A DNA stretch of 64,000 nucleotides. Source: Lepidonotus clava. Taxonomy: Eukaryota; Annelida; Polychaeta; Phyllodocida; Polynoidae. The position numbers and the translations under genes are program-made. A model generated the notes under the pieces. The model was not told the DNA's origin. It searched no databases and saw only the letters and a program-made list of their open reading frames with translations. Position 1 is the first letter of the stretch. Each line of letters begins with the position of its first letter. Of this stretch, positions 1-11,951 are shown piece after piece. The DNA lies in NCBI GenBank assembly GCA_936440205.1, contig OW387134.1, positions 21,926,908 through 21,990,907 on the forward strand, written 5' to 3'.

Positions 1-345
1 TATGTCTAATTTGTCCCAATTTGGCCCATTTTGACAATTTATTTGTATAATATATATCCAAATCTCAGCAATATAAGCCCAAATCAGCCAAAAAGTAGGT
101 TATTCAAGCCATTTCGGGAGGGGTTTCAGAGTGTGACTTGGTTGCATTGTGCCCGATTGCAATGGCGGGCGCCCGGTGTTCCCGTAAAGATATAACGGTT
201 TTGATTCCAGGCTTGAATGTCTAATTTGTCCCAATTTGGCCCATTTTGACAATTTATTTGTATTCTATATATCCTAATCTCAGCAATATAAGCCAAAATA
301 AGCCCAAGTATAGGTTATTTAAGCCGTTCCAGGAGATTTTGACAG
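1..345. repeat. Direct repeat, about 215-bp period, cut by the window edge
   Basis: TGTCTAATTTGTCCCAATTT starts at 3 and again at 218. Each copy continues for about 120 bp with the same order of words (CTCAGCAATATAAGCC, TAGGTTATT, AAGCC). Copies are about 90% alike. Nothing coding is recognised. Confidence 0.75.
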
Positions 346-519
346 GGTTACATTCGGGGGTGGGACATGGTAACGCGTTACACCATCCTAGTAGAGTGTG
401 ATCCTCCAATGAAGCGGCTGGGTTTAAACGTTTAAACGTATAAAGATAATAAAGTTTAAATTCTCCAGCCGCCTCATAATTAAGCTTAGGATACTGAAAT
501 ATATTTTGTTGTTTCAAAT

Positions 520-3500
520 AATTATTATACTATTCACATTCAAGTGGGGAAAGGATGGGTAGCGCTTCTCTAGAGGCAGTAATAATGTCTGTATACCGGG
601 AACAATTTCCTGCTTACATAATACAACTTTCAATTCTCGATCGCATTTTGATCAAACTTAATTATCAAAGTGGATGTCCTAAATTCATCTGCATATTCAC
701 TCCTAATTACCCTGGCATTAGTGACATTGACTACATTTGATTCCAAATCTATAATCATTAATGTCTTCCTATTTTCGCTACACAGTTGTTGCGATCGTCA
801 AGTTTGAGGAGAATGCCCCTGTGATGGACAGTGCCAATATGAAACGTCCATTATGTGGTTTTCTGGGTGACTGGAGGCGCGCTAAGCGGGTGACACTTTC
901 CCAGGCGGCGGGCGAGGCCCTGAGGTGGAGGAGAAGGAGGCCCGCAGACTCGACCACCAGGCCCAAATCACTACAAACAGGGGACAAGTCACTCCCCACG
1001 TCAACCAGGGGTCAGCGGCAGGGTCAGCCGGGTGCCTTATGCCCCGGGCTGGGACGTTTAACCCTCAGACCCATAGAGTCCACAAGAGACTCACCCCCAG
1101 ACTCACGCAAAACCTGATTACGTCCCAGAAAGGGCCCGTGCTGGGCTTTGTTGACGGACAGTGCCCAACATGCACGCCACACAAACAACATACATAACCA
1201 AATTACTGGGCGCACATGCACGTTTTTTCTCCTGCTCTCTCACCAGGGGGCTCCCAGAAGAGGGGGAGTGGGCGGCGCATGTCGTGGTCACCTCTGGTCA
1301 GCCGTGGTCAGTCCGGCGGCCTCCTTTGATGTGATCGCCGCTGACCCCCGTGATCAGGGTGGAGGTGTTCCCGGGGATGGGGTGGTCAAACCTACACCCG
1401 CCCAGTTAACGCATAGTGCTTGGGGTCACTGCCACACCCCTCGACCCAAGCGAACCCTTAACTATTAGCCCTCAACCAATACCAACCTTCAGTCGACCCA
1501 TTCCACAACCTTGACCAAAACAACGCAGTGTATTTCTGCATGGCATATTATTAGCAGTTACTAGTTCTTCACATGTAATTCAACGAGACGAAACGCATCT
1601 CGGCATATAAAGATACTTAATCGTTTTCAAGCAAGTCCACGTACTCTTTTAGTACTTGCATTAAACTGGTTGTCTGGTTTGCGACCGTTGATTAAAATAC
1701 CAGGGTGCTCTTACAAAAAGTGGGAGTGGGAATTATGATAAACATGTATTTCCTGTGTTTTATATGCCGAAAGTCTGATTACACACAACTTTCTGTATAA
1801 TGACTTGGCATTGAATCTAGGTTAACAATACGAGACTCGCAAAAAAAGGAAGTTTCATTGCAGCAGACATACCCTTCAGCACTTATGAAAAGGCACATGC
1901 CTTTATACGGGGATTGCACTTGATTATAGTGGATACTGACCCCGCATATGTGTGAGTAACGAGTATGAATGAAGGTATGAAAGCAAGGTTTATGTATATA
2001 CCTGCCTGTATGTGATTTCTCAATGCCCCCTCCCCCCCACTTGTGGAACGATCAAAGCATAAAGACCTAATGACAACAGTATGATTCAGACGAGTGCTCC
2101 AAGATGCAACAAACACGGTGGCATAAAAGTGATCCGTACCCTACTTGGAAGAACCTAGCTGTCATCTGCCCAAAATGTTTTTCCCTAATTTAGTGACAAA
2201 TTTTGGTTGCTGGTGATGGTAGAATTCAACAAGAATTTCAATGATCTTTTAAATAGGTAATGGCGGTTGTTACCAAGTACAGCGGAATGCCCCTAGCCAT
2301 GCCCTAATGTTCACCCAAATGTATGAGGGTACCCTGCAGACCAGCAGCCTCTTACCATCGGCGGGGTGACTATCAACACCTGGATACCTTGTCACTTCAA
2401 ACTTGGGTTTCTTATTACATGTTCGTTGAGATCTAACTGGTTAGACCGAACCCCAAATACCGACCTATGACCTCCCCCTGCCCCCTCACCCAAACGCGTG
2501 CAGTGTGCTTAAAAACAGGGCGGGGCGCCGCACACAAGAACTATTACCCACTTTTAAATTTATTTCCCCTCCCCCCTTTTTTTGTCAAAGAAATTTAAAA
2601 ACCACTTCCAGATGCTTCTATCAAGTCCCATGTTTCACCATGTGGCCGTTGTACACTGATTTAAACCACAGACTTTGAAAATTAAAAAAGGAAAAAAAAA
2701 GAGGGTGTCCCCCTGCCGTCGGAGTTGGTGCTGATCACCCCTGGCACTACCTGCTGGGTCGGGAAGGGCCTGTTATCAGAGAACGACGGGCTTTCTGGGC
2801 GTGGCACCAGGCTTATCGCCATGATACAGGTCCCCTGCCGGGTCGCATTAAATCAAACACTTTGTCCATTACAAGTGCCCGTGAGTGCTGCCAAAACCTC
2901 AGGTTGATAGCACTGGAATCGCTTTTTCTGACCTGGATTCGGCAGGGTGTGCACTGTTATGGATACTCATAGCATCATTTCTGTCTATAACTCATTCTGA
3001 AAGGTCGAATTGATTTATTGTAGAATATACATATGTGATGAAATCATACATTAATCCCCGAGGACAGAAAGTATTACCTTTCCAATAGAGGCAGTTTCTA
3101 AATGTCCTCCATACACCTTATGCTTATGCAGACTATCGATCACGTCGGACATATTTCGCAATAAACTAAAACAAATTTAATGAAATAAATAGTATATCAT
3201 ACCAAACCTGATAGTAATGCCTCAAAATATCCGACGCTACATCGGACTTTACGTTCGATTTATTTAATACGTTTTTGGTAAACACTGAAAACTTACGTCT
3301 ACATTCACAGTAGTCCCCCCCCCCCCCAACAGACATTTCTTTTTTATCTAGGCCCCCTTCCCCAGACCCCTCGGAGCCCCTTGATCAGTGGGTGCGGCCC
3401 CCTACCTCTGCCGAGTGGCTGCTGCCGAAAGCTGCATCTTGCGGTAAATCTCAAACAGATTGCTACCTTTTCTTCAGCTCGTCACCCCACCTGGCGTGCA

Positions 3501-3581
3501 GCCCTGTCTGTCCTCCCCACCCCCAACCCGAGTCCTGAGCCCTGAACCCTGGAGGCTGGGGGTAACTGGGGGAGGCGTCCA
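520..3581. other. Gene-free stretch
   Basis: Mostly AT-rich DNA with no recognisable exon. The block 850-1460 is GC-rich with several overlapping open frames on both strands, none resembling a known protein or bounded by convincing splice sites. A poly-C tract lies at 3317-3328. Confidence 0.5.
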
Positions 3582-4040
3582 TCCCACCTTTGTAAACGGA
3601 GTCTTCAATTACGTATACTAAGACATTTTTTTAGGGGCAGGGTACCAACCGAAGTGCCATTTTCAAATTCCCTGTGTTTTCCCTGAGATTTCCCTGACCT
3701 ACGGCAATTTTTCCATGTGCCATATCCAGCAAGTTGACCGAATTTAAAAGCCTCTGCATGCAGAAAAAAATTGGACAATCTGGCAAAATTCCGAAATTCC
3801 CTGTGTTTTCCATGTCAGGGAATCTTTTTTGCCATTTTCCCTGTTTTCCCTGTGTGGTTGGTACCCTGAGAGGGGAGAGGGTCCCCTTGTTCTGATGATA
3901 AAAAAAGACATCCGAGATGCAGGCAGGCAGGACATCCAGGTACGACCCCGAGCCCCTTGACCCCCTTGACTATCGGACCCCCGAACCCCTCAACCTCAGG
4001 GGGTGGGAGTGGATCCTCACCGCTTCACACAAATTTTCTT
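3582..4040 (+). repeat. Dispersed repeat, copy A, with nested miniature transposon
   Basis: It begins TCCCACCTTTGTAAAcGGA and ends CTTCAcACAAATTTtCTTA. Between these it shares GTTCTGATGATA, GAGATGCAGGCAGG, GACATCCAGGTACGACCC and CAGGGGGTGGGAGTGGATCC with copy B at 6095-6365. Copy A is longer because a 231-bp element sits inside it. The family is not recognised. Confidence 0.75.
3638..3868. mobile_element. Miniature inverted-repeat element with perfect 13-bp ends, nested in copy A
   Basis: Left end CAGGGTACCAACC, right end GGTTGGTACCCTG, an exact inverted pair 231 bp apart. The interior is built of CCCTGTGTTTTCCCTG-like words in both orientations. CAGGG ends suggest hAT, but the expected 8-bp target duplication is not clean because the site is G-rich. 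The homologous repeat at 6.1 kb lacks it, which confirms insertion. Confidence 0.75.
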
Positions 4041-4588
4041 AGCTATGTATATGAAAATACTGTTTCAGTTTAAAGGAAACACCCGCTGAGGGTATTTTTC
4101 TTGGTAAACAAAAAAAGGCGCACAGGGGACCCTCTGGTACAATGGTAGGAGGAGGCTTCTCCTCCTGTGAGGAGAGGATGGCACGGAGGGAGCCAAACCA
4201 TGCAGTTTCGAGCACTAGTGGTTTGGGCATTGGGCGGGCATTGGGCGAGAGCTGGGCTTCGTCCAAGTACGTGTCTCGCCTGCATTGCTCGTAGGAGTGA
4301 TATATTTTCTCCTGATAGGTTTAACCATTACCTCCTTTTACATTCTAAAAACTGTAACTGGTCCCTCAATGACCAGAGGAAGTTTTATATTCCAACTGAT
4401 AGTGATACCAGTTTCTGTCTCAATGTGACAAGATAGCCTTGATTAAAATACCGTTAAACATCGAGCCAGGCTGGACTGCACTGACTTGCAGGCGCTATTT
4501 TGGGGGGCAACCCCGTTTTATTAGAAGTATACATGTATACTGAAAACGAACCGACCCTATTGTGAAATAATAATAAAAGCCTTAAAGT

Positions 4589-4657
4589 GTTTGCTTTCTG
4601 ATCATAAGGTGCAAGCTAAAGGCTTTAGCTTTAGCACCTTATGATCAGAAAGCAAAC
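4589..4657. repeat. Palindrome with 24-bp perfect arms
   Basis: Arms 4589-4612 (GTTTGCTTTCTGATCATAAG...) and 4634-4657 are exact reverse complements. The centre also pairs (AAGCTAAA with TTTAGCTT) apart from a two-base bulge, leaving a three-base loop: a 69-nt hairpin. Confidence 0.85.
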
Positions 4658-4659
4658 GC

Positions 4660-6094
4660 AATTTGTTAGACTTAAGTGTTTAAGAATCACGAAACAGCTA
4701 TATAAAATGGAAGGAAACATTCGACCCAAGAGAATATGGACTGTAATTAAAACTAATTAGAGGTAAGCACCGGCAATCGTTCTATTTTGAAGTCTTCTCA
4801 AAAAGGAGCTTTACATGTCATTCCAGGGGCTTCGCATAAATAACTTAAAAAAGATCAAAAGAAAGGGAAGTGTGTGGGTAGTTATAGTTGTAAAACGTAT
4901 TCTAATTGGGTGGATAGGATTGAACAACATCCAGTGATTACTTATTTCTTCTTTACACACTGCTCACTCGTAATCTCTTATGTCCATGACTGCTTTTTAA
5001 CTTTGTTAACTTTAATAGCTTCCAGTGAAGCAATTTGTTCTCCAACTAGAGCGGTTCAAAACCAATCCAAGGCTAAAGGTGATGCAACTAGAGGGCCCCC
5101 AGAAACTCTGAGGCTCAATGCGGTGTCTGGTGGTTACTTTGACCATTAATGAATTAATGAATGTAAGCGTACTAAGAGTTTTGGATATTTTGGATAGTAC
5201 ATTTCATAACCATACTGATGAAATTTTAGGACTGAAGTGTCTAAATTGCTAATCTTTTAAGTGAAGTGAATGTTGAACTCTAAACACTATAATAATATAT
5301 GGAAAGACAGTACTTCCGACAGCTCTTGCTACCATATGCTTCCTGGGCGACTTTGGTCCTCCAAACTTTTTCAGTTAATGGTAGGGCCATAGGAGGAGAT
5401 GAGGTCGCCGTCAATTTAAGGACTCGCCACCTTGTGTGTGGCTAAGTTTAGGGTAAATGAGAGAAGCTCATGTCGCTAGTATCATTTCATTATCTTTCTG
5501 AAAATATCCCTGTGTCTGATCTTCATTTCATGTTACTAATGTCGGGCTCAGAAAATTGCCATGCCAGGTATTAATTCAGATTGGTCTGCACCTTTTGAAC
5601 TTATATAAGACAGGATCAAAACTGCTTTAGTATCGACTTGTTAAGATCCTTCAGACAATTCTTCTGATATTCTTATAAATATCTCTATAATTATAGTATA
5701 ATACAGTGATATTACACAGGCGTGAACTAGGCCCAAGGCAATATTCTACGGATAGTTTTATAGTAACCTTTTAATTAAAAAGTTGTGGAATGACTCAGAC
5801 CAATTTATCTTAGCTGAAGGGGAATGCATATATTTATAAGACTATATAATTTTAGGTACTAAGAAATAGGACATCTGACCATAATAGCGAGGGCTGAGGT
5901 CGGGGACAGGTGCAGAGGAGGTTGCCCACCTGTACAGACCTATTACCACTCGCCTGGATAAACACACTGTCTCTGTTCTCTGTGAAACGTCCAAGGACAG
6001 CTGACATCATTGAAGGACCTAATATATGTATCTAAATGTGGGGAACGCAATTGACAATGGTGAAATATTGTCTAGAACAGTCTGTTTGAAAGGG
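4660..6094. other. Gene-free stretch
   Basis: AT-rich DNA without a recognisable gene, exon or repeat other than scattered short open frames. Confidence 0.45.
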
Positions 6095-6365
6095 TCCCAC
6101 CTTTGTAAAGGGAGACTTAAATTACGGAGATGAAAACATCTTTTGTGTTTGTTTTCATTTGTTTGTTGTTGTTGTTGTTGTTGTTGTTGTTTTGTTGGTT
6201 TTTTGGAGGGGGGGGGGGGTTCCTTGTTCTGATGATACAAAAGACAGCGAGATGCAGGCAGGTAGGACATCCAGGTACGACCCTGAGCCCCTGACTCTCG
6301 GACCCCTGAACCCCCAACATCAGGGGGTGGGAGTGGATCCTCGCTGCTTCAAACAAATTTCCTTA
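6095..6365 (+). repeat. Dispersed repeat, copy B
   Basis: A second copy of the repeat at 3582-4040, same orientation, without the nested element. In its place are a (GTT)n microsatellite at about 6160-6193 and a G tract at 6206-6219. The ends (TCCCACCTTTGTAAAGGGA and CTTCAAACAAATTTCCTTA) define the unit as about 270 bp. Confidence 0.75.
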
Positions 6366-6559
6366 TGGTTTTAATTTTTGCTAAAATAATGTGACATGTA
6401 ATATGCCTGCATTTGAACACCTCAATGATGATGATGTGTTGGAGTTTAAGGTCTACTCAGCAACTTTTCAGCTATATCAAGACCAACTCCGGTTTTTGAC
6501 TTACAGGTCATTGATCAAATCTATGGGGATGGATACGATGACAAGGCAAGGTGGTGTAA

Positions 6560-6632
6560 CAGGAACTGCCCAGACTCGAACCCAGGCCTCCCAAGTGCGA
6601 AGCGAGGACCTTATCCACTACACCACCCTGCC
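6560..6632 (-). mobile_element. tRNA-derived SINE head
   Basis: On the minus strand a tRNA-like segment reads GTGGTGTAGTGGATAAGGTC (A box) and, about 30 nt later, GGGTTCGAGTCTGGG (B box) with good spacing. The acceptor-stem ends do not pair well enough for a functional tRNA, and a non-tRNA body seems to continue to about 6,500. This is the RNA polymerase III head of a SINE or a tRNA pseudogene. Confidence 0.65.
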
Positions 6633-6639
6633 CCCCTTG

Positions 6640-8386
6640 AACGTTTAGAAAAAACAACCCTGTAGATTATAACTGAAGGTAAACAGAAAACAATATCTAT
6701 CTTGTAAACACTATCATATCTGGTTCATCTTAAAAGGAAAAAAAAAGTAATCCTAGATTTCATAGAAAGGTTTTCTGATCAGTCAGTGCATTTGCTTTGG
6801 CGTTTACTGGTACTTTAGTGCAAACTTAATCTTTCAGTAACTTGTAAGAACTTACCTCTGGGTGCTGGGACAGATCACCACCGGTCAACATTCACCTGTT
6901 TTAATAGCACAGCTGGGCGTGGCAGGTGAATTAATTACTACAGATGATATCACAACTGATCAGCACTTATCTCCCACCATATATCACCAGTGACTGAAGA
7001 AGAAACTTGCCGTCGGACCTACCACTATAATACGGCAGGCAGCGCACACTACTTTATATTTATGGCATTCCTACACAGAGATGTCACGTTAAGGTGGGCT
7101 TTATTGTTGTGGATCTTGGAGGTCCCCCAAGAAAAGACACAAAGATACCTCTCAGTTTGGGAACCCCCCCCCCCCCCCCCCCCGCCCCCTAAACACTCTC
7201 CTAGACACCCCTTCCCTACACCTCACAAACACAGATAGCCCCCTCCCCCTCCCCCCACCATATGCTCAAGGTTTCGCAGTTACCAACCCCAGACGACGAA
7301 GGCAGCTCACATCTACACAACGAGGTATGCAGGGACACCCCCACCCCAATCAGAGAAAATACTATATTAAAGACACTACAAAATACCAGAGGTGATCGCA
7401 TTGTTAAAAAAATAATTCCTCTATCTCCTGTCAGTCCTGAGGGGTGTATAACTGTTCTCCAAGCAGAGACGTTGACACCCAACCAGCCATATGCTAGAGA
7501 GCTGCTTGAAGAGTGCAGTCAAGGTCTTCAATGGTAACAGCTGTCTGTACGTACGGTACCCCCTGGCCTACTCTTCCTGTTGGCCGGCGACATGCAGTGT
7601 GACCTCCCCACGGGTTGACCCCATTTTACTTGATCCACGCTTCCTTCCCCCCCCCCCCTTCCCCTTGCCCATCTTATCCCCTTTCTCCCGACCCCTGAAT
7701 AGTTACCCACACTTCACGCTTCCTGGCCCCTCTTCTCTAACGCCCTCTCCAATACCATCCCCTCTGCTGGGGCTATTGTGGAGGGCTGAGGGGACCCACA
7801 TACCAGAAACTACTTTTACATCTGCTGTTATTTGACATTTTAAAGTATTATGTTACAAGTTGACTCTATGAGACCCCTCTTGTAGCATGTACATTTTCTG
7901 CCTTTATAGATAACAACTATGCTCCCCCCGTCTTTTTCTATGATAAATTATGAAACGTCCGATATTTTCTCACATTTTTGTGTGAGGGCCATGTCTCGTG
8001 TCGATTTTAGGGGTCCATACTCACATACCGTTATGCTGTGACCCCACGCTCCTCTCCCTCCTACGGTGACATACGGTCAGGCCGGCTAACCCCCAACACA
8101 CACACGCCGCCACACACCTTCTCCCCGAGTCAATCTAATACCCGTGTGCTCCCGGGCGTCTCCAGGAGGGCCCCTTGTCACAGATACACCCTGGAGGACG
8201 CACAGTCAAAGCGCGAGGCGATAACATGTAAATATTTGTGGGGTAGTTCTTCGCAGCCCTCCATGTAACTTGTAAGTTCTCCCAGGGCAACAAGCTTTCT
8301 GAGGGCACATAGCGCAAATCCTTGAAGTTGAGTAACAATGAAAGGGATATCTCTGTTAGTGCTAATGAATTGACTGAAATGTTCGT
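6640..8386. other. Gene-free stretch with C-rich tracts
   Basis: No gene recognised. A run of about 17 C at 7167-7183 and C/T-rich DNA at 7200-7260 and 7640-7760 create long chance open frames of proline-rich type, which I do not regard as coding. Confidence 0.45.
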
Positions 8387-8558
8387 CACTGGCGGATCCA
8401 GGATTATTAATATTTTTTTTTTTTTTTTTTTAAAGGGGGGGGGGGGGCGCGTTATTGGAAAAAAATTCAGTAATTGCTTTCAGGCCGAGTTTTACATTTA
8501 AAAAATGCAAAATTTTCCGAAAAAAGGGAGGGCCCCCCCCCCTCTGGATCCGCCACTG
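8387..8558. mobile_element. hAT-like miniature element
   Basis: It starts CACTGGCGGATCCAG and ends CTGGATCCGCCACTG, near-perfect inverted ends 172 bp apart, with TTCGT directly repeated on both sides (8382-8386 and 8559-8563). The interior is poly-T, poly-G and poly-C. CAGTGGCGGATCC ends are typical of a common hAT-type miniature family. Confidence 0.75.
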
Positions 8559-11079
8559 TTCGTATGCTTTTAACTATAGCAATTTTTACGTGAGTTTACT
8601 TCTCTGCAGGTTAATTTTCTCATAATTCAAAACTTTGAGAGTAAGATGACTATGTTATAGATATGTGACCTAATTTTCCTAATCATAGTTTCGAGTTCGA
8701 TTGTATATTTATTTCAGTGCATACTGTTCGACCATGTAGAGGCTACTCGTCTCAGATTGGCATTATTAGCAGCGAAGTGTAATTAAATCGCTAGTGATGA
8801 GGTCGTCCATACTTCTTTTTAAATTCCTCCCAAATTGTTTGCAAATTTCCTCCAGAAAGTTTTTTTTTAAATTCGCAGAAGGGGTTTCATAACCCAGTCC
8901 TTAACCGGCTTCAGATATTCAGAGACACAAACCCAGTCTGTATGATTGATGAAAATGTCTAAACCGAGTCAAACATACCCCACCACTTATAGTCTTTAAG
9001 TCCTACTATTGATAGAGGAGGGGGCAGTAATAAAAAACGATGAGGTGAAGTGTACCTATGATAGATATGGTGATCCGGCGGTCCTGAAGCCTCTTTACAT
9101 TGTCACGACCAGAACCACCCCTCCCCCATTTGTCCCCGTGTACAAAGTCAGTGGCCTGAGACCGAACTCCAACTCACTTGATACCCTCCCACTTTCCTTG
9201 CGAGGAATTTTCCCACACTCCTGGCCCTTCGTGTCTGTCATTAATAAGATCGGAAAAATAAACACCTGGGAGTGTTCATATCGCCGGCGCGCTCGGTCGT
9301 GGCGGCGGTGAGGGTTTTTTTTTTTTTTTTTGTAGTCTTGCAAGTTTTGTGGTGTTATTTTTTAATCGTCGCTCCTGAGCCTGTGGGACAATCCAACCCA
9401 GTCAACCGTGACCGGGAACACACTAGCTGGTACCTGGTCGGCCGGGGTCTGTGATCAGAGGACCGCTGGGGACGAGCAGTACTCACTCTCCTACAAAGAC
9501 CCCCCTGTAGGTGGTGCTACACTCAAGGACTGATGTACTCTAGATAGTAGAAGTAATAGTAGTACGTGTCCATACGAGATGTGACCCACTCCATAGATTT
9601 TCTAAACGTTCATTCATACTTTAAAAGTGCCACCTCAAAGAACCAAGAGGCCAAATGAACCCTGGAAATAATAGTACTCGAAGGACGGCTGGGTAAGTAT
9701 AGGCCACCCTGGTAAGTTTCACACACCTGGGGGTATGTACCAAAAAGGGTAGACGCTGGGTACTCTCCATATGTATAGGGATGCTGCGACCCCACTCCCA
9801 GGCACACTCTCATATTGCCACGGGTCATGCAATCCTTTCCAACTTTCCCACCCTTCCTCAGGCTCCCGACACTCCTAGAACCACTGAGCTAAAACGACGC
9901 CAACAAAAAATGGGCTGGTAATGTGATGCGGTGGGTCCGTATAAAATACGCACGCTGGGTGCGTATTGCGGGGACAGGCGGGAAATATGATGCGCATTAC
10001 ATACTTAAGTGGGAGTGTATTGTGCACGCTCCGTCAACGCGTATCATATTTGCAATAATCGTCTTACAATACGAGGTTGAACACTACATAATGAAATAGG
10101 AAATAGATCCGATTTACTCTAATGAAGTATGCACTGACAATACGTGCTTGATCAACCATAGATCTACAGATATATACACATTTCTGGAACTACCGAGGGA
10201 CTCAGCATAATGCATTGTTGTATCCATAATATTATATTCAACTCTGAAAATTTGTTAAGAGAATGTATTAACAATTAAAACTTATTCGACAAATACAAAA
10301 TTGTTTAGGTGCTTTTGGAGAAGTCCTGTTCACTTCTGGGAAATTCTGATATTAATAGCTTTTATTGCCTATGTTATCTTTGTAATGAGAAAATTCCAGG
10401 CAAGTGGCTCAGTTTTCTCTATGTATTCCTAAAGGAACACACATCTACAGACAAGGAGTTTATATTTGTTGGTAAAAGCAATATTTAGACCACCCATTGT
10501 CCAGGTTTCCTTTCCGTTGGAGTTGGTCCACTGAGGAGACAGGGTGGGCCTAGCCCTGAGTGGCCAAGTCGTTCCGGATGAGTGGTGCTCTTGTAGCGCC
10601 CCCCAGTGGAGGCGTCTGACAACCCGCCCTCCCCAGAAAGCACTGATTAAAAGCGGGCCCAGGGACACCATTCAGCCTCTAGATTAGCCTGAGGCACAAT
10701 AAGCCTCCCAATAAACATTTACATACGGTAAACCCCATGTGCAGACTTACAAGCATTTTTCAAAGCCGTTGCGGTTTGAAAAATCCTGAAGTCAAAAGAA
10801 AAGCCGTGCCTAATCCATAATGATCTCCATGACACTTGTAAAAAAAAGATCAATATGTGTATATTTCAAGCCTCAACGATACCAGCGATTTTGACCTAAT
10901 TCTATGACGTATCCGTTTGGTGAATTAACTCAACAGTTTAAAGGTAACATTATTATCACAAAACGTAGATTCACCAATGGAGCAATGAGTAAGGAAGAAA
11001 GCGTAGCTAATTATAAATCTTTGAATGAAGTTTACGTTTTTTAAGAAATATCCCTATGGCCCTAGAATCATAAATTCGA

Positions 11080-11275
11080 CATGGCGACATGACCATTCCT
11101 TAAAATCGGCAGGTGACATGGGCCTTAGTGACATGAAGAAAAAAATAAACGATATGACATGGCCTATTCCTTAAGTCGACATGGGACATGAGGATCTCTT
11201 AGAGGCAACATAGGACATGGAGAGTTAGGTGACAGTCGACATGGCCTTTTCTTATATTCGACACGCGACACTGGG
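11080..11275. repeat. Degenerate tract rich in GACATGG
   Basis: CGACATGGCGACATGACC, GGTGACATGGGCC, GATATGACATGGCC, CGACATGGGACATGAGG, GACAGTCGACATGGCC and similar words recur irregularly, several followed by CCTTA or TTCTTA. It looks like an old tandem repeat of about 40-50 bp. Confidence 0.5.
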
Positions 11276-11921
11276 CACCCCCTTCAAGGGCCCCATCCCT
11301 GCCAACATTGATTTCTCAAGTTGCAAAAAGCTACTACTATGAGTCTGCTTTGGCCTAAAACACATCACACTTTCAAAATGCCTCCATAAACTAGGTGTGA
11401 TCAGGTGTAATACAGGTATTACCCTGAAATATGATTGATGACCATGTATTAGGTTTGATGCAGTAAGATGCGGGCAGTGTGTCGGGGAGACGCCTCCATC
11501 CTGCTACACGTCGTCCCACTTTGTACGTGCACGTGCTGGGCTGAGTGCGGACGGCCGTGGGCAGCGTGCCCCGTCCGTGCCGCCCGGTCAGCCGACTGAC
11601 CGCCCCACCTGACCGGCCGACCCACCGACCCATCAGCGCCCGTTTAACGCTGACCCGTGTTAACCCCAGGCTGGGGCAGGGGTGAAGGGGCGGCCGCCTC
11701 AGGGGGAGGGGGCACCACCTGGTCACCGACTAAAGGTATGTCGAGGGTGGGGGTTGGGGTTGGGGTGCTGGGTTGTATGATGTGGAATACCTTTGGACCA
11801 AACCCTTTTCATAATTAATGGGCGAGATATTTCCTAACCTTGACAAATCTGAAAATCGACATGCATGTATACGCTAGGCCTATAAAATCGCAGAATTGAG
11901 ATTATGTCCATTGTCCATTTG

Positions 11922-11951
11922 ATCATAGAGATACATACGTGTGTCTATGAT
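11922..11951. repeat. Short palindromic element (copy 1 of 3)
   Basis: ATCATAGAGATACAT then ACGTGTGTCTATGAT, 11 of 15 positions paired. It shares the CATAGAGATACAT/GTCTATG words with the copy at 46.3 kb. Confidence 0.6.

Noticed and set aside
761-1468. Cluster of overlapping open frames on both strands
   Set aside because: GC-rich block without similarity or convincing splice sites; open frames are expected by composition.
6560-6632. Functional tRNA gene
   Set aside because: A and B boxes are good, but acceptor-stem ends do not pair and a SINE body appears to follow.
7140-7240. Proline-rich peptide
   Set aside because: Translation of a poly-C tract.
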